A model generated the notes under the pieces. The model saw only the letters and a list, made by a program, of their open reading frames with translations, made no database searches and had not been told where the DNA came from. The position numbers were made by a program, and so were the translations under genes. 64,000 bases of DNA from Umezawaea endophytica (lineage in GTDB: Bacteria; Actinomycetota; Actinomycetes; Mycobacteriales; Pseudonocardiaceae), in contig NZ_JANYMP010000004.1 in assembly GCF_025061645.1 (NCBI RefSeq), positions 172,047 to 236,046 on the forward strand, given 5' to 3'. This document shows positions 40,673-48,747 of the stretch, in pieces. Each line of letters begins with the position of its first letter. Position 1 is the stretch's first letter.

Positions 40673-41293
40673 ATGTTCGGTGAACCGGTGGTCGGGTGGC
40701 GCGGGTCCGGTGATCCTCTGGCGCCCGTCGTGGTGCTGCTGCACGGGCGCGGGTCGCACGAGGCGGAGGTCATCGGCCTGGTGGACCACCTCCCGTCCGG
40801 GCCCGCCTACGTGGCCGTGCGCGGTCCCGTGGACCTCGGCGGTGGGTACGCGTGGTTCGAGAACAAGGGGATCGGTCGACCGGTCGCGTCCTCGCTGGCC
40901 GCGACGATGGGGTGGTTCCGGTCCTGGTTGGACGTGGTGGCGCCGGACGGGCGGCCGGTGGTGCTGATCGGGTTCAGCGGGGGTGCGGCGTTCGCGGGCG
41001 GGTTGCTGCTGGACTCGCCGTCGCGGTACGCCGGGACGGCCGTGCTGTGCGGGACGCTGCCGTTCGACGCGGGCGTCCCGGTCGCCCCCGGCCAGTTGGA
41101 GGGCGCGTCGGTGTTCGTCGCGCAGGGGGCGATGGACCAGGTGATCCCCGCCGAACTCCAGGATCGGACGTGGAAGTACCTGCACGGGGAGTCCGGGGCT
41201 TCGGTGGTGTCGCGGCGGGATCCGGTCGGGCACGAGCTGGCCGCCGAGGCCGTCGTTCACCTGGGCGAGTGGCTGTCGTCGAGGACTCCTTGA
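40673..41293 (+). CDS. Alpha/beta hydrolase, carboxylesterase/phospholipase (MhqD-like)
   Basis: 206 aa minimal hydrolase. VVLLHGRGSHEAEVI, the nucleophile Ser in IGFSGGAAFAGG, acid near QGAMDQVIP and His in DPVGHELAAEA. No lid domain, so it acts on short esters. ATG chosen; a GTG 6 nt upstream is possible. Divergent from MarR. Its stop codon overlaps the -35 box of the MerR-type promoter for the next gene. Confidence 0.85.
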   Translation: MFGEPVVGWRGSGDPLAPVVVLLHGRGSHEAEVIGLVDHLPSGPAYVAVRGPVDLGGGYAWFENKGIGRPVASSLAATMGWFRSWLDVVAPDGRPVVLIGFSGGAAFAGGLLLDSPSRYAGTAVLCGTLPFDAGVPVAPGQLEGASVFVAQGAMDQVIPAELQDRTWKYLHGESGASVVSRRDPVGHELAAEAVVHLGEWLSSRTP

Positions 41294-41320
41294 CCTTCCC
41301 GTAAGGGGAAGGCCCAAGCT
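41290..41320 (+). promoter_or_regulatory. MerR-type promoter with 19-bp spacer
   Basis: -35 TTGACC (41290-41295), 19-bp spacer, -10 CAAGCT (41315-41320). The spacer carries the inverted repeat CCTTCCC-GTAAG-GGGAAGG (41294-41312). The over-long spacer with a dyad between the boxes is the hallmark of MerR-family activation. Downstream are a SnoaL-like gene and a MerR gene. Confidence 0.8.
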
Positions 41321-41353
41321 CGGTGGAGTCGATCCGCACCGAGAGGACCTGAG

Positions 41354-41668
41354 ATGAGCATCCCTGCCGTGGTCACCCGTTACCTGGAAACCACCGACCC
41401 CGCCGCTCTGGCGGAGTGCTTCACGCCGGACGGCACCGTGTTCGACGAGGGGGCGACCTACGTCGGGCGCGAGGAGATCGTGTCGTGGCGCGAGAAGGCC
41501 GCCAGCCAGTGGACCTACACGACCACGATCACCGACACGGCCGTCACCGGGGAGGACCGGTACCGGGTGAGAGCCCACCTGGAGGGTGATTTTCCTGGCG
41601 GGGTCGCCGATCTGGCGTTTGACTTCACCGTGGACGGCGAGCTGATCTCGTCGTTGGTGATCGGGTAG
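41354..41668 (+). CDS. SnoaL-like / NTF2-family small protein
   Basis: 104 aa. Compact NTF2 fold: VTRYLETTDPAALAECFTPDGTVFDEGATYVGREE (location only) then DRYRVRAHLEGDFPGG and FDFTVDGELISSLVIG. Matches the short SnoaL_2-type group. GAGAGGA ribosome-binding site. Transcribed from a MerR-type promoter together with the MerR gene 8 nt downstream. Function unknown; perhaps ligand binding or isomerisation. Confidence 0.85.
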   Translation: MSIPAVVTRYLETTDPAALAECFTPDGTVFDEGATYVGREEIVSWREKAASQWTYTTTITDTAVTGEDRYRVRAHLEGDFPGGVADLAFDFTVDGELISSLVIG

Positions 41669-41676
41669 GGGGAGTT

Positions 41677-42474
41677 GTGGCTGTACTGCTGTCCATCGGG
41701 GAGTTCGCCACGATGACTCGGCTCAGCCGGAAGGCGTTGCGGCACTACCACGACGTAGGGGTGTTGGAGCCCGCGAAGATCGACCCCGAGACGGGGTACC
41801 GGTTCTACGACACGTCACAGGTGCGGTCCGCGCACCTCATCCGGCGGTTCCGTGAACTGGACATGCCCGTCGCCGAGGTGAAAGCGGTCCTGGAGGCGCC
41901 GTCCGAGTCCGTGCGGAACGAGGTGATCGAAGCGCACCTGCGGCGCTTGGAGGAGCAGGCTGAACGCACTCGCGAGGCGATTGCGTCCCTGCGCGTGCTG
42001 TTGGGCTCGCGGTCGTCCGACTCGTCCGCCGATCCACCCATCGGATTCCGCTCGGAACCCGCCGTGGCAGCGGCCGCCGTGACCGCCGTCGTGGGGATCG
42101 ACTCGGTCGTGGAGTGGTGGAAGGGCGCCGTTTCGGAGATCTCGACCGTCCTGTCCGGAGCGGGCGTCACACCGTCCGGAGTGGTCGGTGGGCTCTATTC
42201 GATCGAGCTGTTCAGCGAGGAGGAGGGGGAGGCGTCCGTCTTCGTCCCCGTCGACGTGGTGGTCCCGCCGGTCGGCCGGGTGCACATGGTCACCGTGCCC
42301 GCCGCTTCACTGGCCGTGGCGGTGCACTCCGGGCCCGCCGAGGACCAGACGTACGGGCAACTGGGGACGTTCGTCGCCGAGAGAGGCATCGGCGCGGCCG
42401 GTCCGGTGCGCGAGTACTACGTGGAAGGAGGTGTGGAAATCTGCTGGCCTGTTACCTCTGTGGCTTCAGTGTGA
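41677..42474 (+). CDS. MerR family regulator with GyrI-like effector domain
   Basis: 265 aa. MerR DNA-binding head (LSIGEFATMTRLSRKALRHYHDVGVL), long dimerisation helix (RRLEEQAERTREAIASLRVLL), then a GyrI/BltR-type domain (about 140-265; VVVPPVGRVHMVTVPAASLAVAVHSG) that binds organic cations in BltR/BmrR-like activators. GTG start with GGGGGAG. It is the second gene behind the MerR-type promoter and so probably autoactivates. Partner of the SnoaL-like protein. Confidence 0.9.
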   Translation: MAVLLSIGEFATMTRLSRKALRHYHDVGVLEPAKIDPETGYRFYDTSQVRSAHLIRRFRELDMPVAEVKAVLEAPSESVRNEVIEAHLRRLEEQAERTREAIASLRVLLGSRSSDSSADPPIGFRSEPAVAAAAVTAVVGIDSVVEWWKGAVSEISTVLSGAGVTPSGVVGGLYSIELFSEEEGEASVFVPVDVVVPPVGRVHMVTVPAASLAVAVHSGPAEDQTYGQLGTFVAERGIGAAGPVREYYVEGGVEICWPVTSVASV

Positions 42475-42596
42475 ACTGAATTCAGCGTTCTGGTTGCTCC
42501 ACCGCATTCACGGCCGCCAGGTCAGGAGAGGACGCCGTCCAGCGTGCTCAACCAGCCACGAAGCAGCACCAGGAGTTGTTTGTCGGTGCCTCGCTC

Positions 42597-42602
42597 TACG
42601 GT
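42597..42602 (+). promoter_or_regulatory. -10 box of leaderless transcript
   Basis: TACGGT, 6 nt, then the ATG giving MDFERHC. Supports that ATG over an in-frame start 33 nt upstream. Confidence 0.5.
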
Positions 42603-42608
42603 GTGGGC

Positions 42609-43385
42609 ATGGATTTCGAGCGGCACTGTGCGGAGATCGTCAAGCAGTCGGACCTGCTGCGGGCGTCACTGGTGGGCGCTGACCTGACTGCACCAGTGCC
42701 GTCGTGCCCCGGTTGGAACGTAGGCCAACTGGTGCGCCATCTCGGTGGTGGTCAGCGGTGGTGTGCGGAGGTGGTGAGTACTCGTGCCTCGTCACCGCCG
42801 CCGGACGACCACTTCCGTGACCTGTCGCCGTACACGGCGGAGGACCCGGCGGTGGTCGGACCGTGGCTGGTCGAGGGAGCGGCGCTGACGGCCGAGGTCC
42901 TGCGTGAGGCTGGGTCCTCGCTGGAACTGTGGACACCGCTGGAGCGGGCCGGGACGACCACGGCCTTTTGGGCGCGACGATTCGCTCATGAGACCGTGGT
43001 GCACCGAGCGGACGCCGAACTCGCCCTGGGCGTGGAGTACGAACTCGACCGGGAGGTCGCGGTTGACTCCATGGACGAGTGGATGGCTCTCGGTGCGCTG
43101 CCGGAGATGTTCGACTTCCACCCGGCGTGGCGCGAGTTGCTGGGCGAGGGTCGGACCGTTCACCTGCACGCGACGGACGTTCCCGACGCGGAGTGGGTGG
43201 TCGATCTGACGGGCGGCGTCATCACCTGGCGTCGCGCGCACGAGAAGTCCGCCGTGGCCGTGCGTGGGCCGCTGGTGGAGTTGTTGCTGGTCGTCTATGG
43301 CCGTCGTCCACCAGGGCAGCGGACGGAGGTGCTTGGCGACTCGGCGTTCCTGGAGCACTGGGTGAGGACGGTGGCGTTCGGCTGA
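42609..43385 (+). CDS. Maleylpyruvate isomerase/DinB-type mycothiol-dependent protein
   Basis: 258 aa. N-terminal DinB-like four-helix bundle with the metal-site histidines in VRHLGGGQRW and RRFAHETVVHRADAE, and CPGWNVGQL at the start. A C-terminal domain (WVVDLTGGVITWRRA) of the MDMPI_C type follows. The family uses mycothiol, the actinobacterial thiol. Role is isomerisation or thiol transfer; substrate unknown. Probably leaderless mRNA. Confidence 0.88.
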   Translation: MDFERHCAEIVKQSDLLRASLVGADLTAPVPSCPGWNVGQLVRHLGGGQRWCAEVVSTRASSPPPDDHFRDLSPYTAEDPAVVGPWLVEGAALTAEVLREAGSSLELWTPLERAGTTTAFWARRFAHETVVHRADAELALGVEYELDREVAVDSMDEWMALGALPEMFDFHPAWRELLGEGRTVHLHATDVPDAEWVVDLTGGVITWRRAHEKSAVAVRGPLVELLLVVYGRRPPGQRTEVLGDSAFLEHWVRTVAFG

Positions 43386-43446
43386 CCGCTTTCGACCGCT
43401 GACCGAGCCCGCGTTCAGCCGGTCGTCGGTGATCGGCTCCGCTGCT

Positions 43447-43462
43447 TGGCAAGCGCTTTCCA
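43447..43462. promoter_or_regulatory. LacI-family-like operator TGGCAAGCGCTTTCCA
   Basis: Seven of eight base pairs of the palindrome match around the AAGCGCTT core typical of LacI-family operators. It lies in a 199-bp gap with no obvious target promoter, so it may be fortuitous. Confidence 0.3.
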
Positions 43463-43551
43463 CTGGAACGCGTGCTCGATCCCTGCCGGAGTGAGGGAGC
43501 CGCCGCCGGGCGGGTGCGGCAACCTCTTGTGGCGCAACGCAAAGCGTTCAC

Positions 43552-43568
43552 CCCCGGACAGGCCGGGG
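43552..43568 (-). terminator. Hairpin downstream of the ATPase gene
   Basis: CCCCGG, 5-nt loop, CCGGGG, 17 nt beyond the stop of the Rad50/SbcC-like gene. Short but GC-only. Confidence 0.4.
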
Positions 43569-43584
43569 ATGGCGGTGGGTGGCG

Positions 43585-46500
43585 TTACCGGTGTGCTGCC
43601 TCGTAGGCGTCGGTGACGTCGCCTGGGATTCGGCCGCGGTCGGCGACCTGCATCCCGTTCTCCCTCGCCCACGCCCTGATCTCCGTCGGGTCCGAGGTCC
43701 TCGTGGCCCGCGCGGAGTGAGCGGAGTGGGTGGGTGGTCGGTTGTCGAGGACGCTGCTCTCGCGGACGGCGTCGCGGATTTCGTTTGGGCTGCGCAACGA
43801 TCGTGGGCGGGTGGGGGGTGAGAGCGTTGACACCGTGAGGTTGTCCACGCCTAGGCGTTCGGCGACCTGTCGGATGTGGTCGTGGTGGCTCAGCACGATG
43901 ATCTGCCAGTGCCGGGCCAGTCGTGCCATCACCTTCAGCGCGGCTTCCGCCCGCTTGTCGTCGAAGGTCATCAGGACGTCGTCGAAGACGACCGGCAGGG
44001 TGGGCAGTCCGCGTGCCACCCGCTCCTCCTGGAGCGATTCGATGCCCGCCAGGCGGAGGGCGAGGAACGCCTGGTCGGCTGTTCCCTCGGAGAGCTGGTC
44101 GGGTCGGTAGGCCTGTTCGTCCAGGCCGATGACGCTCAACGACCTCCCCGACCCGTGGTTGTTCGTGCGCAGGGCGACGTAGTGGCCGTCGGTCAGCTCC
44201 TCCAGGACACGACCGGCCCGGTCCAGCAGCGGCGAGGCGTGTTTGCGCTCGTAGGCGTCCAACTCGTCGCGCAGCACGGTCTGCTGGATCAGGGCGACGA
44301 GGTAGTCCTCCACCTCGTTCGCCAGTTCCGCCAGTCGTTCCTGCGCTTCGGCGTGCAACTCGGCCGCGCCGGAACGTCCGACGAGTTCCTGGTCGCGCTG
44401 TCGGAGTTCGCCGAGCGCCACCACGGCGGCCTCGTGCTCTCCTCGGGTCTTCTCGCGGAGTTCCCCGGCCATGTCGACGTCGAGGCTCAGGACGTCGGCG
44501 TCGGCGTCGGCGAGTTCGTCCACGAGCGCGGCGAGGTCGGCGTTCGGCAGTGCGGCCGTCACGAGTCCGGTGTGCCGGTCGATCTGCCGGACGAGGTCGG
44601 CCAGTTCGGTTCCGCGCTCCGCGGCCCGGTGCAGGTCAGTCGTTCCGGTCCTCGTTCGGAGCACGTCCAACTCGTCGATCGCCAACAGCCGTTCCGCCGC
44701 TTCGTCGGTCGCTTTGCGCTGGAGCGAGTCGTGCTGCTCCGCCAAACCGTCCGCCGTGGTCTTGGCCGTGCTCGCGGCGGTGCGGCGTGCGCACAGCACT
44801 TCCACGGCGGACCCCGTGTCGTCGATCCCGTGCCGTCCGGCGACGGTGGAGAGCGCGTCGAGGAACTCCTGGTAGCGCCGGCCCAGGCGCACGGCCCGCT
44901 GCCGGAGGTCTTCCGCGTCGGTGTGGGCGGCGCGGGCCTGGTCGAGGACTTCGCGTCGTCGTTTCCACCCCTCGGGTCCGAGAGCGCCCAGCCCCGCGTC
45001 CGCCGCGACCCGACGCCAGGCCGACGCCGCCGAGTCCAGACCCGTGTGCGCGGCGGCGAGCCGTTGTTCGGCGGCTGACGTGAGGTTCCGCATCTTCGCT
45101 GCCACGGCGCGGGCCTCGCGGGCGCTGTCGTCCTCGGCGAGGAGGGTTCTCGCCGCCTCCAAGAGGCTGCTCAGGTCCGCGTCGTCGCGCGACCGTCCGG
45201 CGCGGCGCAGGATTTCGGCCAGGTAGGCGCGCTTGCCCTCGACCTCCTCCCGCAGCCCGTCCGAGGTGTGGCGGGCGACCTCGGCGTCGCTCTCGGCCGC
45301 CAGCACCGCCGCGAGCAGCTCGCGCAACCGGACCCCGTCGTCGGGAGCGGGAACGGCGACCCCGGCGGACGTCCAGAGGTCCTGCCAAGTCCGCCGCGCG
45401 TCCGCCAGAGCGGACTCGGCGATCTCCACGTCCGCCGCCGCGGCCGTGGCGTCCGCCTGCGCTTCCGCGAGCTGAACGGCCAGGTGGTCGCGTTCGGCGG
45501 CCGCCATCCGGTGTTCCGCCACCAGGTCTGCCACGCGGTCGGCTTCGCGCACCACGCGCTCCACCCTGACGGGCAGGTCGGGGACGTCGGAGGACGGCGT
45601 GCCCGCGAGCCAGGCCCGGACCACCTCGTCGATCGCCGCGTCCCGCTCGTCGCGGGCCGTCGTGACCGCCCTGGGGTCGGAGACCTCGCGGGCGTCGAAC
45701 TCGGCCAGCCGCTCCCGGATCCCGGTCATCCGCTTCTCGACGGAGTCGAGGTGCGCGCGGGCCGTCGTGAGCGTGGCACCCCGGTCGACGAGGTCGTCCC
45801 GGTTCGCCTTCACCGACTCCGCCGAGGCGATGCCGCCCAACCGGGTGCCCACCGGCAGACCGGCCTCGACCAGCAGGTCGGCACGTCGTCGGGTCGCCGC
45901 GGCCTCCGCGTCCACGGCCTGTCGGAAGGCCAGGACCGCGGAGCCGTCCGCGTGCACGCCGTCGACCACCTCGCGCACCGCCGCCACGGTCCGCTCTTCC
46001 GGCTCCGGCGGACCGTCGCCCGCCGACGCGTGGTCCAGCGTCGATTCCAGTTCCGCCTGGCGCGTGGTGACCAGCGCTTCGGCCTGCGCCAGCGCGACCG
46101 CCGCCGCGTCCAGTTCGACGGCGCGGTCCTCACCGACCCAGAGCGCGTCGAGCAGGACGTCGACCGAACGCGCGTCCGTCGACCCCACCAACTCGCCCAG
46201 CAGCGTGCGCGCCTTCGCGTCGATCCGCTCGGCGTCCTCCTCGTTCGAGGCGATGTTCTCCGCGTCCTGGAGCCGGGCGCTGTGCTGCCGTTCCAGGTGC
46301 GCGATCACCTGCTGGTCGTCGAGGATCTCGTGGTCCACGACCACCTCCGCCAACGACCGGGCCACGTCGTCGGCTTCACGGGTGAGGTCGGTGATCCGCT
46401 CCTCGGCCCGCGCCAGCCGGTCGTTGGCGCGAGACCAGGTGGCGAGGTCGTCCTCGGTCAGACAGGGGCCTTCGGCTTCGAGAGCCGCGACGCGCTTCCG

Positions 46501-47238
46501 CAGGACGTCCAACTCGCGGACGTCGTCGAGGACCCTCACCTTGGCGGCCTGGACGTCGTGGGCCGCGGCCGCCCGTTCGGCCTGCTCCCTGGCCGTCCTG
46601 ACCTCGTCCTCGGCCTTCGCCAGCCCGGCCCGCACGTTCGTGACGTCCACCGCGAGCGCCATCTCGCGCTCGGCCTGCTCGGACGCTCGCCGGTACTCGG
46701 CCATCGCCAGGCGCGTCTTCACCGTCTTGGCGTTCCCGTGCGCCTTGTACAGGGTGTTCGCGCGCTCGGACAGCTCCGCCAGCACCTGGTGGACGGACTG
46801 CCCGCTCCGGGCCTCGAAGATCAGGCCCGCGAGGTCCCCCTTCGCCTCGCACAGGTCGCGCCCACCCTGCCTGAGCTTGTCGTGGGAGAGGCCGAACGAG
46901 GTGAGCCACCTGGTCCAGTCGTCGTCCTCGCCCTGCCAGACGGCGGACTCCGCGGCCCCCGTCGCCACCGCCGTCAAGCCCCGTGCGACCCGCTCGACCT
47001 CGAACGGCTCCCGACCGGGCAGCTCCAGCACGGCACGAACGGCCAAGGCTTCCCTGCTGAACAGGAACGCCCGGCGCGAGTTGGGCGGGATCGACCACAG
47101 GAGGTCCGCCAACGCGTCGAGCATCGTGGACTTGCCCGCCTCGTTCGACCCGAGCACCAGGCTGAGCCCGGTGCCGAGGTCGATCGACCGGCCCTCGAAC
47201 GCGCCGTACCGCTCCAGCACGAGTGAACGGACCCGCAT
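43585..47238 (-). CDS. Rad50/SbcC/YhaN-like AAA ATPase fused to an Lsr2-type DNA-binding domain
   Basis: 1217 aa. N-terminal half-ATPase with Walker A GSNEAGKST (30-38). Residues about 180-1020 are mostly heptad-rich coiled coil. The C-terminal half-ATPase has signature LSEGTADQAFLALRLA, Walker B LPVVFDDVLMTF and H-loop VLSHHDH. No CxxC zinc hook is visible, so it resembles YhaN more than SbcC. After a linker of about 35 residues the last 37 residues read IRAWARENGMQVADRGRIPG plus DVTDAYEAAHR. These match the C-terminal domain of Lsr2, whose RGR motif enters the AT minor groove. The ATG overlaps the nuclease stop (TGATG). Such a tail should target the nuclease complex to AT-rich, often foreign, DNA; this is inference. 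Confidence 0.88.
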   Translation of the reverse strand: MRVRSLVLERYGAFEGRSIDLGTGLSLVLGSNEAGKSTMLDALADLLWSIPPNSRRAFLFSREALAVRAVLELPGREPFEVERVARGLTAVATGAAESAVWQGEDDDWTRWLTSFGLSHDKLRQGGRDLCEAKGDLAGLIFEARSGQSVHQVLAELSERANTLYKAHGNAKTVKTRLAMAEYRRASEQAEREMALAVDVTNVRAGLAKAEDEVRTAREQAERAAAAHDVQAAKVRVLDDVRELDVLRKRVAALEAEGPCLTEDDLATWSRANDRLARAEERITDLTREADDVARSLAEVVVDHEILDDQQVIAHLERQHSARLQDAENIASNEEDAERIDAKARTLLGELVGSTDARSVDVLLDALWVGEDRAVELDAAAVALAQAEALVTTRQAELESTLDHASAGDGPPEPEERTVAAVREVVDGVHADGSAVLAFRQAVDAEAAATRRRADLLVEAGLPVGTRLGGIASAESVKANRDDLVDRGATLTTARAHLDSVEKRMTGIRERLAEFDAREVSDPRAVTTARDERDAAIDEVVRAWLAGTPSSDVPDLPVRVERVVREADRVADLVAEHRMAAAERDHLAVQLAEAQADATAAAADVEIAESALADARRTWQDLWTSAGVAVPAPDDGVRLRELLAAVLAAESDAEVARHTSDGLREEVEGKRAYLAEILRRAGRSRDDADLSSLLEAARTLLAEDDSAREARAVAAKMRNLTSAAEQRLAAAHTGLDSAASAWRRVAADAGLGALGPEGWKRRREVLDQARAAHTDAEDLRQRAVRLGRRYQEFLDALSTVAGRHGIDDTGSAVEVLCARRTAASTAKTTADGLAEQHDSLQRKATDEAAERLLAIDELDVLRTRTGTTDLHRAAERGTELADLVRQIDRHTGLVTAALPNADLAALVDELADADADVLSLDVDMAGELREKTRGEHEAAVVALGELRQRDQELVGRSGAAELHAEAQERLAELANEVEDYLVALIQQTVLRDELDAYERKHASPLLDRAGRVLEELTDGHYVALRTNNHGSGRSLSVIGLDEQAYRPDQLSEGTADQAFLALRLAGIESLQEERVARGLPTLPVVFDDVLMTFDDKRAEAALKVMARLARHWQIIVLSHHDHIRQVAERLGVDNLTVSTLSPPTRPRSLRSPNEIRDAVRESSVLDNRPPTHSAHSARATRTSDPTEIRAWARENGMQVADRGRIPGDVTDAYEAAHR

Positions 47239-48479
47239 CACGCCTCCCCGGACGACAGCTTGGCCACGAGGCCGTTGATCGCCGACTCGGTGAGCCCGCG
47301 GAGGAAGTCCTCGTCGCGCAGGTCGAGGGAGTCCTTCGCGCGCAGCACCCGGCCGAACTCCCGGTCGAGCGGCTTGACCAGGTCGAGCAGGGCGTCCACG
47401 TCGACGGCCAGCTCCCCGCCCCTGCGCTTGATCGCCTCGATGAGCTGCTCGTCGACCCGACCCGCCGCTCGCGGGAACACGGCACGGGAGACGGCCTTCT
47501 CCAGCGTCACGCCCCTGCGCTCCGCAAGTCCGCTGACCTCCGCGGACAACCGGTCCCGGTCGCTCAGCGCCCCGGCCGCGGCCGTCGTGCCCTCCACGGT
47601 GACCCTCGCGACCAGCGGGCGTTCGCCGATGCCCGCCCGCGCGTCGCCGAGGTGCTCCTCGACCGAGTCGAGCACGTCGTCGAACGTTCGCCTGTCCGAG
47701 GCATCGACCCGGATGTCGGCCCAGCGCGCCACGTCGAGCGGGACGAACCGCACGCTCGCGGGGGCGTCGACCTCCAGGTCCACCACCAGCGCGCCCTTCG
47801 GCCCGGTCTCCTTGACGTGCCTGCCTTGCAGGTTGCCGGAGAACGCGGCCACCCACTGGCCGCCGTTCACCACGCGGTGCTTGTGCACGTGCCCGAGGGC
47901 GAAGTACTCGTACCGGGCCTTCTCCAGATCGGACGGCGTGCACGGCGCGTAGGGCTCGTGCCCTTCGGCCCCGGTGACGGCCGTGTGCAGCACGCCGATG
48001 TTCACCAGGCCGGGCGTGCGGTCCGGATAGGACAGTGCGAGGTTCTCCCGGACCGCCCTCACGGCGTAACCCTGGCCGTGGACGGCCAGTCCCAGGCTCC
48101 CGTCGATCACCGTCTCGACCTGGTCGGTGCTCAGCACGTCGACGTTCTTCGGCAGGCGCACCGCTTTCGTGACGACGCTCTCCGCGTCGTGGTTGCCCGC
48201 GACCATGAACACCCGGATCCCGTGCTGGTGCAGGAAGTCCATCTGATCCGCGAAGAACTTCCCGGTCGCGTAGTCCGGCCAGTCGCCGTCGTAGATGTCC
48301 CCGGCGAGGACGAGGGCCTGCGCCCGCTCGTCGACGACCAGCCGCACCAGGTTCTCCAGGGCGTCCCGCGACGACCGGCGCAGCCTGCGCGCCAGGTCGT
48401 CCCCGGCGAACCTGCTGAGACCGCGCATCGGGCTGTCGAGGTGGATGTCGGCGGCGTGCACGATCCGCACCGCCGTCAC
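47238..48479 (-). CDS. Mre11/SbcD/YhaO-like DNA repair nuclease
   Basis: 413 aa calcineurin-like metallophosphoesterase. The five metal motifs are in order: HAADIHLDSP, LAGDIYDGD, VAGNHDAES, a VLHTAV strand and FALGHVHKH. The capping domain and a C-terminal helical region (GGELAVDVDALLDLVKPLDREFG) that would bind the ATPase coiled coil follow. GTG start. Coupled by a 1-nt overlap to the Rad50-like gene, so the two proteins form one complex with Mn-dependent nuclease activity at DNA ends. Confidence 0.9.
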   Translation of the reverse strand: MTAVRIVHAADIHLDSPMRGLSRFAGDDLARRLRRSSRDALENLVRLVVDERAQALVLAGDIYDGDWPDYATGKFFADQMDFLHQHGIRVFMVAGNHDAESVVTKAVRLPKNVDVLSTDQVETVIDGSLGLAVHGQGYAVRAVRENLALSYPDRTPGLVNIGVLHTAVTGAEGHEPYAPCTPSDLEKARYEYFALGHVHKHRVVNGGQWVAAFSGNLQGRHVKETGPKGALVVDLEVDAPASVRFVPLDVARWADIRVDASDRRTFDDVLDSVEEHLGDARAGIGERPLVARVTVEGTTAAAGALSDRDRLSAEVSGLAERRGVTLEKAVSRAVFPRAAGRVDEQLIEAIKRRGGELAVDVDALLDLVKPLDREFGRVLRAKDSLDLRDEDFLRGLTESAINGLVAKLSSGEA

Positions 48480-48708
48480 CGTTCCGCGCCCGCGCCGGAT
48501 CCGTCCAGGTGATCGGCGGCGGGCGAACCCGGCGCCGAAGTCAATCGATCATGGAAAGGGATCATGGTCGACACATCGTGCGCGCCTGCCGTCTTGCTAC
48601 ACGGCGGTGGTCGACGGCCGGGTCGCCGTTGTGCGGAGATCCGCCGCTCGCTGCGCGGATCGGGGAGTCGCACGACTGTGATTCACCCGTTCGGCGGCTC
48701 GGCCCGCG

Positions 48709-48742
48709 CCCCTCCGGTCGTGGCACGGCACGACCGGAGGGG
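48709..48742 (-). terminator. Strong terminator of the four-gene amino acid operon
   Basis: Perfect 14-bp stem CCCCTCCGGTCGTG / CACGACCGGAGGGG with loop GCACGG, 5 nt beyond the stop of the ornithine-cyclodeaminase-family gene. The rest of the 268-bp gap up to the nuclease gene holds a short direct repeat GATCATGG (twice near 48550) and no gene I can support. Confidence 0.85.
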
Positions 48743-48747
48743 GCCGG

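Noticed and set aside
43415..43672. Reverse-strand open frame of 85 codons after the ATPase gene
   Set aside because: No start context, overlaps the end of the ATPase gene in another frame, composition of random GC-rich sequence; no family match recognised.
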